Notes: generated by a model from the letters alone, not told the origin. A stretch of DNA of 45,493 nucleotides from an uncultured Bacteroidota bacterium (GCA_902826165.1 CADEDV010000020.1:1-45493); one strand, 5' to 3'. Counted from the stretch's first letter, positions 17,273 through 26,737 are shown. Program-made: numbers and translations.

Positions 17273-18406
17273 ATGGATGTAGTATCTGTAAGTTGTCAGC
17301 AGTTTAATGTGAATGACTCCACTTATGCGGTGCTGGAAAAATTTTATAAGAATGGCGATAAGGTAAAGCGGAATGATATTGTGCTGATGCTGGATTCAAG
17401 CAAAGCAGCTTTAGATATAGAAAGTGAGGGAGAAGGTTTTTTTTATACGAATGTAAATGTGGGAGAGCATGTGAAGGTTGGACAGGTCTTGTATATTGTC
17501 ACTAAAGAAGAACTTACTGGCCAGGCCACAATCGATTCTTATTTTGCAGCTAAGCAAGAAACCGGGACAAGTGGAGAAGGCGATTCTGCAAAAATTATTA
17601 CTAAAAGTGCCAAAAAGCTGATGGCGCTGCACCAGTTGAAGGAAAGTAATTTTTCTGAAGATGTGATTACGGAGGAAGTTATCAATAAATACCTGGATAC
17701 GGAGAAACGATCTGCTTCGCTGATACTCGAGCCAGCTAATGTGAAAGGAATTAAAAGAATAGCATTGATCGGTGCTGGCAAAGGATTAGTACAGGTGCTG
17801 GATATTATTTTTAACCTGCCTGATTATATTCCCGTTCATGTTTATGATGATACTCCTGAAAAACAGGGCATATCCGTTTTTAATATTCCTGTAAAAGGGA
17901 AGGTAGACCTGGATGCTATTGCAGATGATTACAGGAACGGTCAATTCGACCTGGTTGTAAACACCGTATCAGTATCCATTGAGTTCAGGAAGAAAGTCTT
18001 TTCAACATTGAGTGCTGCCGGTGTTCCTTTTGCCAACCTGGTCCACCCGGCTGCATACGTGGGATTCAACAACAGCATGGGGCAGGGCAATGTTATTTTT
18101 GCCCATGTCAGCATAGGCCCCTGCACGCAAATAGGGAATGATAATTTTATTTCTGCCCGTTGTAATATAGAACACCATAATATACTGGGTAATCATTGCA
18201 CATTTGGTCCGGGAGTGATGACCTCCGGGAGTGTTACTATTGGCGATGAAGTAAAGTTTGGGACAGGCGTTTTTATTGAACCCAAACTTATTATCGGCAG
18301 TAAAAGTATTATAGCATCAGGAAGTATTGTAACAAGAAATATAGATGCTGCTGTTTTAGCTTACCCGCATGGGTCTAAGCTGGCTTTTAAAAACCTGACA
18401 AATTGA
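17273..18406 (+). CDS. Lipoyl domain - E3/E1-binding-like segment - PglD-type sugar acyltransferase fusion
   Basis: Three parts are visible. Residues 1-78 form a lipoyl domain with Lys44 in LDSSKAALDIES; the K-A context is lipoyl-like, not the biotin MKM motif. Residues 108-141 (TKSAKKLMALHQ ... VITEEVINKYL) resemble a shortened peripheral-subunit-binding domain that docks E1 or E3. Residues 160-377 are a PglD/NeuD-like acyltransferase: Rossmann-like IALIGAGKG (163-171), then a left-handed beta-helix with NIEHHNILGN, where His301 matches the catalytic His of PglD. The usual E2 CoA-acyltransferase domain (DHRxxDG motif) is absent. Directly behind a fused E1, this reads as an E2 analogue whose acceptor is an amino sugar, not CoA. 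Domain calls are good; the reaction is inference. Confidence 0.85.
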   Translation: MDVVSVSCQQFNVNDSTYAVLEKFYKNGDKVKRNDIVLMLDSSKAALDIESEGEGFFYTNVNVGEHVKVGQVLYIVTKEELTGQATIDSYFAAKQETGTSGEGDSAKIITKSAKKLMALHQLKESNFSEDVITEEVINKYLDTEKRSASLILEPANVKGIKRIALIGAGKGLVQVLDIIFNLPDYIPVHVYDDTPEKQGISVFNIPVKGKVDLDAIADDYRNGQFDLVVNTVSVSIEFRKKVFSTLSAAGVPFANLVHPAAYVGFNNSMGQGNVIFAHVSIGPCTQIGNDNFISARCNIEHHNILGNHCTFGPGVMTSGSVTIGDEVKFGTGVFIEPKLIIGSKSIIASGSIVTRNIDAAVLAYPHGSKLAFKNLTN

Positions 18407-18415
18407 TCTGAGTAT

Positions 18416-19111
18416 ATGAGCAAACTGGAAGAACTAAGTAAGTGGTATGTCGATTCTGAACTTGATTTCGACAGGATCCTTCAACGTCTTCGCTACAGGA
18501 CCATCCGGCAATATTTTGCCGGGAAGACATGCCTGGAAATAGCACCTGCGCAGGGGATTACAACCGCTTCTTTAAAAGATGATTTTGAGACCCTTCATGT
18601 TGTGGATGGAAGCAAGAACCTGCTGGATCTTATTCCTGATTACCCGAATGTAACAAAGTATCATTCCATGATCGAGGATTTTGAAGCCCCTATGCAGTAT
18701 GATTTCATCCTGATGGACCATATCCTCGAACATGTGGAGCATCCTGTTCCTGCGTTGCAGAAAGTGAGGACCTTCCTGAAAGATGACGGGCTTTTTGCAG
18801 TAGGTGTTCCTAATGCAAAATCCATACACCGGCTTGCTGCGGTTAAAATGGGCTACCTGCAAAGTATTTACGAATTGAACCAGCGGGATCATGAGCTGGG
18901 ACACTACCGGGTATATGATTTTGATACACTGGCAAAGGATGTTACCGAAGCTGGCTTTACCATTAAAGATAAAGTGGGTGTTTTCTTCAAGCCGCTTTCC
19001 AATAAACAGATCCAGGACAACTGGAATAATGATATGATTGAAGGGTTTTACCAGTTAGGCGTTGATTTCCCGGAGAATACTGCGGAGATCTATATTATCG
19101 CAGGTAAATAA
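18416..19111 (+). CDS. SAM-dependent class I methyltransferase
   Basis: A 231-residue Rossmann-fold methyltransferase. Motif I is CLEIAPAQGITTASL (about 40-55), followed by an acidic residue after beta2 (LHVVDGSKNLLDL), motif DFILMDHILEHVEHP and post-motif GLFAVGVPNAKSIHRLA, as in the Methyltransf_11/23 type used for sugar O- or N-methylation. The start ATG is 9 bp after the acyltransferase stop. It could methylate a hydroxyl or amino group of the sugar made by its neighbours. The substrate is not deducible. Confidence 0.85.
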   Translation: MSKLEELSKWYVDSELDFDRILQRLRYRTIRQYFAGKTCLEIAPAQGITTASLKDDFETLHVVDGSKNLLDLIPDYPNVTKYHSMIEDFEAPMQYDFILMDHILEHVEHPVPALQKVRTFLKDDGLFAVGVPNAKSIHRLAAVKMGYLQSIYELNQRDHELGHYRVYDFDTLAKDVTEAGFTIKDKVGVFFKPLSNKQIQDNWNNDMIEGFYQLGVDFPENTAEIYIIAGK

Positions 19112-19134
19112 TTGAATAAATTTTTTTCAGCAAA

Positions 19135-20241
19135 ATGAATATACCATTTCTTTCTTTCCAGGGGATGCATCCCGGCATCAAAGCAGAAATGATGCAGGCC
19201 TTTAGCGAATTTTATGACGGTAATTGGTTTGTATTAGGTGAGAGGGTTAAAAAATTCGAGAAAGAGTATGCTGCTTATAATAAAGTGGAGCATTGCGTGG
19301 GTTTGAGTAATGGGCTGGATGCCCTGCATATCGCTTTGCGGACATTGGGTATTCAACAAGGGGACGAAGTGATCATACCTTCTAATACCTATATCGCAAC
19401 CGCACTGGCTATTTCTTATGTTGGTGCAACCCCGGTCTTTGTTGAACCGGATCTGCAAACCTATAATATTGATCCTGCAAAAATAGAAACGGCTATTACT
19501 GCAAAGACAAAGGCCATCATGCCGGTGCATTTATATGGACAGGCCTGCGATATGCAATCAATAATGAATGTCGCTGCCAAGCATAACCTGTTTGTGATAG
19601 AAGATAATGCCCAGGCGCATGGGGCTACTTCACAGGGAAAATTAACAGGAGCCTGGGGACATATGAACGGAACCAGTTTTTACCCCGGAAAAAATCTTGG
19701 TGCCCTGGGTGACGCAGGTGCGGTAACAACCAACGATGCGGTCCTGGCAAAGAAAGCTTATACGCTCCGTAACTATGGATCAGAGCGAAAATATTATAAT
19801 GAAGTGATTGGGTATAACATGCGGCTGGATGAATGCCAGGCGGGGTTGCTGTCGGTAAAATTAAAATACCTGGATCAGTGGACGGCCCAAAGGAAACAAA
19901 TTGCTGCGTGGTATGACGAAATGCTGAAAGGCACAGGAGATATTATTTTACCAGCTATTCACCAGGAAGCTACGCATGTCTATCACCTGTATGTGATACG
20001 AACAAAACACCGGGATGAATTACAAAATCATTTAGCGGCTGTAGGTATTGGAACGCTGATACACTACCCGGTCCCGCCCCATCTGCAGCAGGCATATGCA
20101 CACCTCGGTTTTAAAAAAGGACAGTTTCCCTTAGCTGAAGAAATTGCAGCCACCTGTCTCAGCATACCCTTGTGGCCGGGGATGACACAATCACAAACGG
20201 CACAGGTGGTCGAAAACATAGCAGGCTTTTATAAAAAATAA
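19135..20241 (+). CDS. DegT/DnrJ/EryC1/StrS family PLP-dependent sugar aminotransferase (FdtB/QdtB/WbpE-like)
   Basis: Transfers an amino group from glutamate to a keto sugar nucleotide. The family landmarks are [52 protein letters not shown] and the PLP lysine Lys186 in [16 protein letters not shown], then [13 protein letters not shown]. The length of 368 residues is typical. The wording is that of the 3-aminotransferase group (FdtB/QdtB/WbpE), consistent with the FdtA-like isomerases upstream making a 3-keto sugar. It could also serve the WlbA product, since WbpE is in the same family. Confidence 0.92.
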   Translation: MNIPFLSFQGMHPGIKAEMMQAFSEFYDGNWFVLGERVKKFEKEYAAYNKVEHCVGLSNGLDALHIALRTLGIQQGDEVIIPSNTYIATALAISYVGATPVFVEPDLQTYNIDPAKIETAITAKTKAIMPVHLYGQACDMQSIMNVAAKHNLFVIEDNAQAHGATSQGKLTGAWGHMNGTSFYPGKNLGALGDAGAVTTNDAVLAKKAYTLRNYGSERKYYNEVIGYNMRLDECQAGLLSVKLKYLDQWTAQRKQIAAWYDEMLKGTGDIILPAIHQEATHVYHLYVIRTKHRDELQNHLAAVGIGTLIHYPVPPHLQQAYAHLGFKKGQFPLAEEIAATCLSIPLWPGMTQSQTAQVVENIAGFYKK

Positions 20242-20245
20242 TTGG

Positions 20246-21535
20246 TTGAAAAAAATTCTCAGCAAAGCCCGGAATGTTTTCCGTACTGATTTCGTCATAG
20301 TTTCAAGTTGGTCAGCTGTTTCCACGCTGATCAAAATGATCACTTCTTTTGTATCGATTAAAGTAGTATCAGCCCTTATCGGGCCTTCCGGGATTGCGAT
20401 GGTGGGCCAGTTCATGAATACCATTACAATTGTAAATGGATTTGCCACCGGCAGTATCAGCCAGGGAGTAACCAAGTATATCGCCGAACATTACGATGAT
20501 CCGGCGTTGCAAAAAAGAGTAATAAGTAGTGCATCTTTTATTACACTTTTTTGCACAGCAGTCACCAGCCTGGTGGTTATACTTTTTTCTTCTTTTATTG
20601 GGGAGAAAGTTTTTAAAAGCTCGGCCTACAACGAACTGGTATTGCTCTTTGGCATCACTCTTTTTCTTTATACTTTAAATACGCTGATCGTCAGCATCCT
20701 GAACGGGTTCAAGTCATTCAGGAAATTCATACTGGTTAATATCATCACCAGTATTGCCGCCCTTGCAGTATCTGTATTGCTGGTGGTGGGTTGGGGTGTT
20801 TACGGGGCTTTGCTCAATTGTGTTATTTCGCAGTCGGTTATTATTTTCATTACGGTGTTCTTTATTTTTAAGGAACCCTGGTTCAGGACTATTTTTTCGA
20901 AGCTATCTTTTGATAAAGCCATTGCGGTCAAGCTTCTGAAGTTCTCGCTGATGTTGCTGACAACATCTGTACTAACGCCTTACAGCCAGATACTGGTCAG
21001 GGATTATATTTCGACGAACATATCTATAGATACAGCAGGGTTATGGGAGGGAATGAACCGTTTGTCGGCTATGTATTTGATGTTCATCACCACCAGCATC
21101 AGTATTTATTATTTGCCAAGGCTTTCCGAGATCCGGGAGCCGGGGTTATTACAACAGGAAATAATCAAGACGGGGAAGATCGTATTGCCTTTCCTGGCAG
21201 CTGCCTGTATTGCTATCTACCTGCTCCGGTACCTGGTGATCAGGATCGTGTTTTCAGCCGAATTCCTCCCGATGCAGGAATTGTTTGCAGCGCAAATGGT
21301 GGGAGATTTTTTTAAGATCGCCAGCTGGATGATCGCTTACCTGTTCTGGGCAAAAGCTATGACAAGGCTCTATATAATGACAGAAGTGGTTTTTTCCACC
21401 AGCTTTGTGCTCTTGTCAATTTATGGCATAAAGAATTACGGGTTAATGGGTAGTTCTATGGGATATGCTGCCAATTACATTTTATACTTCCTGGTGATGC
21501 TGCTTTTATTCCGTAACATAATCAGGAAGAAATAA
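20246..21535 (+). CDS. Wzx-type polysaccharide flippase (MOP superfamily)
   Basis: This membrane protein of about 12 to 14 helices would flip the lipid-linked repeat unit across the inner membrane. It begins FRTDFVIVSSWSAVSTLIKMITSFVSIKVVSALIGPSGIAMVGQF, the usual Wzx opening, and stays hydrophobic to the C-terminus (ILYFLVMLLLFRNIIRKK). At 429 residues the length is normal. The start is probably the TTG at 20246, 4 bp after the aminotransferase stop; no ATG precedes the first helix. Wzx/Wzy dependence agrees with the Wza-like and Wzc-like genes at the head of the locus. Confidence 0.92.
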   Translation: MKKILSKARNVFRTDFVIVSSWSAVSTLIKMITSFVSIKVVSALIGPSGIAMVGQFMNTITIVNGFATGSISQGVTKYIAEHYDDPALQKRVISSASFITLFCTAVTSLVVILFSSFIGEKVFKSSAYNELVLLFGITLFLYTLNTLIVSILNGFKSFRKFILVNIITSIAALAVSVLLVVGWGVYGALLNCVISQSVIIFITVFFIFKEPWFRTIFSKLSFDKAIAVKLLKFSLMLLTTSVLTPYSQILVRDYISTNISIDTAGLWEGMNRLSAMYLMFITTSISIYYLPRLSEIREPGLLQQEIIKTGKIVLPFLAAACIAIYLLRYLVIRIVFSAEFLPMQELFAAQMVGDFFKIASWMIAYLFWAKAMTRLYIMTEVVFSTSFVLLSIYGIKNYGLMGSSMGYAANYILYFLVMLLLFRNIIRKK

Positions 21536-21538
21536 GGC

Positions 21539-22684
21539 ATGTTTATTTTTTATCACGAATTTGATTCCACTTCTTCCGGGGCAGCCGTTGTGATACTTAA
21601 TTTAATTCGGGGAGTCCTTTCCCGGGATAAGAAAGTATTGCTTATCGCCAAAGTGAACGGAGCCCTGCACAACGATCTGAAGGATATTGATACCAGCAAC
21701 CTTACGGTGATTGATAATGATAAAGCCTCCATCCTTGCTAACCGATCAGCAGTTTCTAAAGACGACATAATTGTTACGACACATTATTATTCTGTTTACC
21801 GGTTGTTTAAGCAGCAAAATCCGGTGATATTGTTCTATTCAGTGAATATTACATCGTTGCCGGTTGCTAACCTGTACTTTAATAAGATCCATTTTAAAAG
21901 CCTGACGAGGAAACTCGTTAAGAAAATTGCTGATAAAGGCGGACTTGTATTTGTTGATGAATTTGCCAAAGAAGAAAACGAAAAGGCACTTGGGGTAACT
22001 ATAAAAAACCCTGTGTATCTCCCGATTCCTGTTGAAGTGCCCGCAGAAAACGAATGGAAAAAGCAAGATAAAGAATGTAGCGATTTGGTTTTGACTTATG
22101 TTGGCAGGGCGGCCGACTGGAAGATATTCCCGGTAAGGAAAGTGCTGAAAGATATCAATAACGCAGATTTGGGAAACCGAAAATTCATTTTTCACATCAT
22201 CACGGACAGTGCAACGGAATTTGAGAAAGGACTAGCAGGAATAGATAATAAGACGGTTGCGATCAGGTATCATGAAAACCTGCCGCCGAAGCAATTGAAC
22301 GATTTCCTGGTTAAGAATTCCTGCCTTCATTTTGCAATGGGTACTTCAGCACTGGACGGCGCCAAGCTTGGAATACCCACCGTATTGCTTGATTTCTCAT
22401 TTGAAGAATTCCCGGATGATTATCGTTATAGTTTCCTGTTCTCCACCCGGAAGTATTCAGTTGGCGGCAGGGCAGAGAATGCTGTATTAAAGGGATATAC
22501 CATGGCTGATCTTATCAGCTTGTTCGATAAGAAAGGAAACATCGAAGATTTTTCTAACCGCAGCTATGCACATGTGAAAGCTTACCATGATCTTCCTGCT
22601 GTACGGGATATGTTACTGGATTGTGCTACTGATTGCAGGGTGCATATTAGTGATGTTTCAAAATACCTGGTGCGTTACTGGTAA
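21539..22684 (+). CDS. Divergent GT-B-type glycosyltransferase (putative)
   Basis: A 381-residue cytosolic protein with a two-domain layout: an N-terminal half with FYHEFDSTSSGAAVVILNLIRGVLSRDKKVLLIAK (a GT-B-like start with an SSGAAVV loop), and a C-terminal half starting VLTYVGRAADWKIFPVRKVLKDI, a typical GT4 donor-domain strand. The usual EX7E motif is not clear; CLHFAMGTSALDGAKLGIPTVLLDFSFEE occupies its place. It sits 3 bp after the flippase and 12 bp before a clear GT4 gene. I regard it as a glycosyltransferase of unassigned family; donor and acceptor are unknown. Confidence 0.65.
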   Translation: MFIFYHEFDSTSSGAAVVILNLIRGVLSRDKKVLLIAKVNGALHNDLKDIDTSNLTVIDNDKASILANRSAVSKDDIIVTTHYYSVYRLFKQQNPVILFYSVNITSLPVANLYFNKIHFKSLTRKLVKKIADKGGLVFVDEFAKEENEKALGVTIKNPVYLPIPVEVPAENEWKKQDKECSDLVLTYVGRAADWKIFPVRKVLKDINNADLGNRKFIFHIITDSATEFEKGLAGIDNKTVAIRYHENLPPKQLNDFLVKNSCLHFAMGTSALDGAKLGIPTVLLDFSFEEFPDDYRYSFLFSTRKYSVGGRAENAVLKGYTMADLISLFDKKGNIEDFSNRSYAHVKAYHDLPAVRDMLLDCATDCRVHISDVSKYLVRYW

Positions 22685-22696
22685 TAAGGACATATA

Positions 22697-23779
22697 ATGG
22701 AAAAAAAGATCACTATACTTCATGTTATTGAATCGCTGGGTGTGGGTGGTGCCGAGAAGTCACTGGTCCAGGCTGTAAACGGAATGCCCGGTTACAGGCA
22801 TATTGTAGCTATCCTGCACGAACCGGACACGTTAAAAGATAAACTTATTGATGCGAGAGTAATAAATCTTAGAGCTGATTCCGTTTGGCAAAGATGGAAA
22901 GCTGTAAAACAACTAAAGCGGGTAATAGAAGCAGAACAAGTTGACATGGTGCATGCACAACTCTTTAACAGCACCCTGGTTGGAAGAGTAGCCAGCCGGG
23001 GGATGGTGCCGTTTGTTTTTACGCTGCAAAGTATGCTCGGCGAGGATTTGTTTAAAAAAGATATCTTGTCAAGATTCCTTGAAAAAGTATCGTACTCAAA
23101 GAAAAATTACCTGATCGCTGTTTCCAACGAAGCATTGAATGATTATAAAAAACATATACAACCTAACCAAGAAAGATCTACAGTAATTTATAATTCCATT
23201 GAGGAAAAATTCTTTGCAGCAGCGTATAAAAAATTTACGCCGGGCAGGAAAATAAGATTGATAGCCGTGGGTAACCTGAAGCCCCTGAAAAATTATGACT
23301 ATATCCTGGATGCTCTGAAAATGCTTCCGGAAGGATTGTTTGAATTAGATATCTATGGTGCCGGGCCACATAAAGAATTTTTGCAAAAGAGAATCGAAAC
23401 GGAGCAATTACCTGCGGTGTTAAAGGGTAATGTGTCAGACCTTCAGCAGCGGATAGGGGAGTATGACATTTATCTTCATTGTTCTAAATACGAGGGGTCA
23501 AGCCTGGCCATATTTGAGGCCATGGCCTGCGGCTTACCGGTAATTGTATCTGATATTCCTGTTTTACGGGAAAATACAGGAGGATTTTCTTCGTATGTGG
23601 ATTTGCAGCAACCGGGGGACCTTGCAAGAAAATTACTGGCTGTACAAAAAGGTGAGTTTGATATAAATGAGAGAGGAAGTAAAGGTTTTGAGTGGGTTAA
23701 AACAGTCGCACATCCAACTATCGTACTGGAGCACACCGTAAATTTTTATACAAAAGTTTTAAGCGAAAATTCAAAATAG
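22697..23779 (+). CDS. Glycosyltransferase family 4
   Basis: A retaining GT-B glycosyltransferase of 360 residues. The N-terminus ILHVIESLGVGGAEKSLVQAV carries the GGAE loop of GT4. The donor half begins IRLIAVGNLKPLKNYDYILDAL, and the nucleotide-sugar motif is HCSKYEGSSLAIFEAMACGLPVIVSD, an EX7E pattern. It would act on the cytoplasmic face, building the repeat unit. It follows the putative glycosyltransferase at 21539 and precedes an epimerase by 7 bp. The sugar transferred is unknown. Confidence 0.92.
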   Translation: MEKKITILHVIESLGVGGAEKSLVQAVNGMPGYRHIVAILHEPDTLKDKLIDARVINLRADSVWQRWKAVKQLKRVIEAEQVDMVHAQLFNSTLVGRVASRGMVPFVFTLQSMLGEDLFKKDILSRFLEKVSYSKKNYLIAVSNEALNDYKKHIQPNQERSTVIYNSIEEKFFAAAYKKFTPGRKIRLIAVGNLKPLKNYDYILDALKMLPEGLFELDIYGAGPHKEFLQKRIETEQLPAVLKGNVSDLQQRIGEYDIYLHCSKYEGSSLAIFEAMACGLPVIVSDIPVLRENTGGFSSYVDLQQPGDLARKLLAVQKGEFDINERGSKGFEWVKTVAHPTIVLEHTVNFYTKVLSENSK

Positions 23780-23786
23780 TTAATCA

Positions 23787-24710
23787 ATGAAAGTTTTAAT
23801 TACCGGCGGTGCCGGCTTTGTTCCTTCTTCTCTTGCAGACAGATTATTGGAATCTGGTAAGTATGAGATCGTCCTGGTGGATAATATGCTTACAGGGAGG
23901 GCTTCCAATATACCTAAACACCCCGGATGCAGGTTCATTAAGTGTGATGTAAATAATTATAATGATATAGCGCCGGTATTCCTTGCTTTCCGGTTTGATT
24001 ATGTTTTTCATTATGCTGCAGTAGTAGGTGTTAAGAGGACACTAGATAACCCGGTGATGGTACTGAATGATCTGCAGGGGATGAAAAATGTGCTGGATCT
24101 TTGTAAGAATACAGGGGTGAAAAGAGTGTTCTTCTCCTCTTCTTCCGAAGTATATGGCGAGCCGGTACACCTGCCACAGCATGAACACACCACTCCGTTG
24201 AATTCGAGATTGCCTTATGCGGTAGTTAAAAATGCAGGTGAATCATTTTGCCGTTCCTATCAACAGGAATTCGGTCTTGACTTTACTATTTTTCGTTTTT
24301 TTAATACCTACGGACCTAAGCAAAGCCCTGATTTTGTGGTATCGAAATTCATTGATGCTGCTTTGGCAAATAAGGATATTACGGTGTATGGTGATGGTTC
24401 ACAAACAAGGACCTTTTGTTATATCAACGACAATGTTGATGCATGTATTAATGCTATGGAAAATGATTTATTCGTAAATGACGTGGTAAATATCGGAAAC
24501 GATAAAGCCATTACAGTGCTGGAGTTAGCAAAGACGATCATTAAGGTAACTGGATCAGCTTCTAAAATAGTTCACCTCCCTCCGTTACCGGATGGGGATA
24601 TGACACGACGTCAACCAGATATTGCTAATATGATGTCTTTATTGAAAAGAGAACTAACCCCGTTAGAAGAGGGGTTATCCAGGATTCTAAAAGAGCGAAA
24701 AAATAAGTAA
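23787..24710 (+). CDS. NAD-dependent nucleotide-sugar epimerase/dehydratase (extended SDR)
   Basis: A 307-residue SDR with TGGAGFVPSSLADRLLESG as the NAD motif (the usual GxxGxxG runs GGAGFVPSS, an uncommon variant), SSSSEVYGEP, and YAVVK with Tyr144/Lys148. The later part has FRFFNTYGPKQSPDFVVSKFI, VYGDGSQTRTFCYINDNVDA and GDMTRRQPDI. The SQTR.F.YI and RQPDI elements resemble UDP-glucuronate decarboxylase (UDP-xylose synthase) relatives, but the typical UXS catalytic segment is not exact, so I do not assign a reaction. It would supply another nucleotide sugar to the locus. Confidence 0.8.
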   Translation: MKVLITGGAGFVPSSLADRLLESGKYEIVLVDNMLTGRASNIPKHPGCRFIKCDVNNYNDIAPVFLAFRFDYVFHYAAVVGVKRTLDNPVMVLNDLQGMKNVLDLCKNTGVKRVFFSSSSEVYGEPVHLPQHEHTTPLNSRLPYAVVKNAGESFCRSYQQEFGLDFTIFRFFNTYGPKQSPDFVVSKFIDAALANKDITVYGDGSQTRTFCYINDNVDACINAMENDLFVNDVVNIGNDKAITVLELAKTIIKVTGSASKIVHLPPLPDGDMTRRQPDIANMMSLLKRELTPLEEGLSRILKERKNK

Positions 24711-24714
24711 TACA

Positions 24715-25737
24715 ATGAAAACAATTTTAGTGACAGGAGGATGCGGGTATATTGGTTCCCATACCCTGGTAGACCTGATTCAAAATGGGTTTGAGGTGAT
24801 ATCGGTGGATAATCATTCCAGGTCTACAGGGGAATTACTGGACGGGGTGGAGGCAATCACCGGCGTAAGGGTTAAGAATTATAAAGCTGATCTGTGTAAT
24901 ATGGAGGCAGTAAAAGCTATTTTCAGCGAAAATAAAATTGATGGGATCATACACTTTGCAGCGTATAAATCTGTTGATGAGTCAGTGAAAGAGCCTTTGA
25001 TTTATTTTCAAAATAATCTTACATCACTTGTTAACCTGCTTGAGTGTACGAAACTGTTTGATGTGCCTTATTTTGTTTTTTCATCTTCCTGCAGTGTCTA
25101 TGGTGATGTGGAAAAAATGCCTGTTACTGAAGATACAGTACTTACAGAGCCAAAATCTCCTTATGGAAGGACCAAGAAAATCGGGGAGGAAATCATCAGT
25201 GATTTTGCAAAAACAAGTGCCACGAAGTTTATTTTATTGCGGTATTTTAACCCGGTAGGGGCACATCCTTCAGGTGTAATTGGCGAGATCCCTTATGGGG
25301 CACCTTCCAACCTGGTTCCGGTTATCATGCAATGCGCTATTGGTGCAATACCGGTTTTGAATGTTTATGGGCATGAATATAATACCAGAGACGGCTCATG
25401 TATTCGTGATTTTATCCATGTGTGTGATATTGCCACGGCACATACGCTGGCGCTAAAAAAAATGTTTGATTCTTCTGTTACTGATAATTATACAATATAT
25501 AACTTAGGAACCGGCAACGGGGTCACGGTGCTGGAAGCTATTAGTGCATTTGAAAAAGTAACAGGCGTGAAGGTTAATTATCAGCTTACTGCTCCCAGGG
25601 AAGGAGATGTAGTGGCTATATATGCTAATAATGATAAGGCCAAAAAAGATCTTGCCTGGGAACCTGTTTATAACATTAATGATATGATGCGTACTGCATG
25701 GAAATGGCAGGGTGTGCTAAAAGGGTTGGTCAAATGA
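24715..25737 (+). CDS. galE: UDP-glucose 4-epimerase
   Basis: Interconverts UDP-glucose and UDP-galactose. Characteristic GalE features are TGGCGYIGSHTLVDLIQNGFEVISVDN, HFAAYKSVDESVKEPLIYFQNN, SSSCSVYGD, YGRTK with Tyr150/Lys154, RYFNPVGAHPSGVIGE and the RDFIHVCDIA motif. The length of 340 is typical. It starts 4 bp after the preceding SDR. The 139-bp gap after it (25738-25876) is the largest inside the main rightward block and may mark an internal promoter, although I could not find a full consensus there. Confidence 0.95.
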   Translation: MKTILVTGGCGYIGSHTLVDLIQNGFEVISVDNHSRSTGELLDGVEAITGVRVKNYKADLCNMEAVKAIFSENKIDGIIHFAAYKSVDESVKEPLIYFQNNLTSLVNLLECTKLFDVPYFVFSSSCSVYGDVEKMPVTEDTVLTEPKSPYGRTKKIGEEIISDFAKTSATKFILLRYFNPVGAHPSGVIGEIPYGAPSNLVPVIMQCAIGAIPVLNVYGHEYNTRDGSCIRDFIHVCDIATAHTLALKKMFDSSVTDNYTIYNLGTGNGVTVLEAISAFEKVTGVKVNYQLTAPREGDVVAIYANNDKAKKDLAWEPVYNINDMMRTAWKWQGVLKGLVK

Positions 25738-25876
25738 TTGGAGTGTGATTTTTATAGGTGTTTATACCTACTCATTTTAACGACGAAAACGAATAATTTG
25801 CGACCGAATAAACGATAAGTAAAATTATAAGTCTTTCCATTAACCTATCTGAAGAACAGAGGCTACTTATTCCAAT

Positions 25877-26737
25877 ATGAAAATTCTGACATATTTAAAA
25901 TCTAAAAGGAGAATTTTATTTAAACTTTCCTTTATACTGCTTATTTCTTTCTTCTTCCAGGTTTTTATTCTCGAACTGGTTAATTTATTTTACCCCAATT
26001 TCAGTAAAACCCCGGATGTTTATGTAGGCTACGAAAAGTATGATCCATCACTTGGCCGCCTTGCTTCTATTGAAGATGTTACAGAATTTTGTGATTCATT
26101 GTATGGCTCAGCTAAAATTGCTCCCGGAGATTCGGGCACTTACGCTAATATTGTATCACGGGTAATGCGGTATCGTTTTGTTCATGGCTATTCCTGGTAT
26201 CATTTAGGGCATAATTATGTAGCCACGTTGCTGGCTCCGGTGGTACACCGGGATCTTTCTGCTATCGTAGTACCTGATGATATTTTGAAATACCCTAATG
26301 CGGCCTGCAGCCAGCAGTCAATAGTGGCCATGAACCTGCTGATGGAAAAAGGTTTTATGGTGAGAAAGGTTGGGTTTTATGATAAAAAATATGGCGGTCA
26401 TTTTTGCTATGAAGTACGGTATGATAACAGCTGGCATTTTTACGACCCCAACAGGGAGCCCGATGAAAAGGTACTGGCGGATAACGGAAGGCCCAGTATA
26501 GAAGAACTGAACAAGAATAAAGAATTGCTGATAAAGGCTTTTCCAAGGGATAGCGCAGAATTTGTTACCTCACTATACAGCACCTACAGTTATGGCAAAG
26601 AAGGTAAGTTGCCGGGTAAAAATGCCATCATGTTTCAGACTTTCACTAAATTTTTGTCTTACTTCCTGTGGCTGATACTTGTTATTGTTTACATTTTGCT
26701 TAACCGGCGCTTTTTCGGAGGAAAAAATAAAGCCTGA
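25877..26737 (+). CDS. Membrane-anchored transglutaminase-like protein
   Basis: A 286-residue protein with an N-terminal transmembrane segment (about 14-35), a roughly 210-residue periplasmic part and a C-terminal transmembrane helix (about 255-275) ending in basic residues. The middle has a plausible transglutaminase-like triad: Cys144 in NAACSQQSIVAMNLL, His175 in YGGHFCYEV and Asp190 in WHFYDPN. Such folds act as cysteine proteases, amidases or acyl transferases, or as inactive scaffolds. I know no assigned role in polysaccharide export. It is followed after 62 bp by the DUF4838 gene, and both begin after a gap, so they may be a small sub-operon inserted into the locus. Confidence 0.75.
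   Translation: MKILTYLKSKRRILFKLSFILLISFFFQVFILELVNLFYPNFSKTPDVYVGYEKYDPSLGRLASIEDVTEFCDSLYGSAKIAPGDSGTYANIVSRVMRYRFVHGYSWYHLGHNYVATLLAPVVHRDLSAIVVPDDILKYPNAACSQQSIVAMNLLMEKGFMVRKVGFYDKKYGGHFCYEVRYDNSWHFYDPNREPDEKVLADNGRPSIEELNKNKELLIKAFPRDSAEFVTSLYSTYSYGKEGKLPGKNAIMFQTFTKFLSYFLWLILVIVYILLNRRFFGGKNKA

Noticed and set aside
17273-17506. Biotin carboxyl-carrier domain considered for the N-terminus of the acyltransferase fusion
   Set aside because: The modified lysine is in an SSKA context as in lipoyl domains, not the biotin MKM context, and the adjacent gene is an E1 dehydrogenase, not a carboxylase.
25738-25876. Terminator or full promoter in the gap after galE
   Set aside because: Only a 5-bp TAGGT/ACCTA pairing and an incomplete TAATTTG element are visible; neither is convincing.
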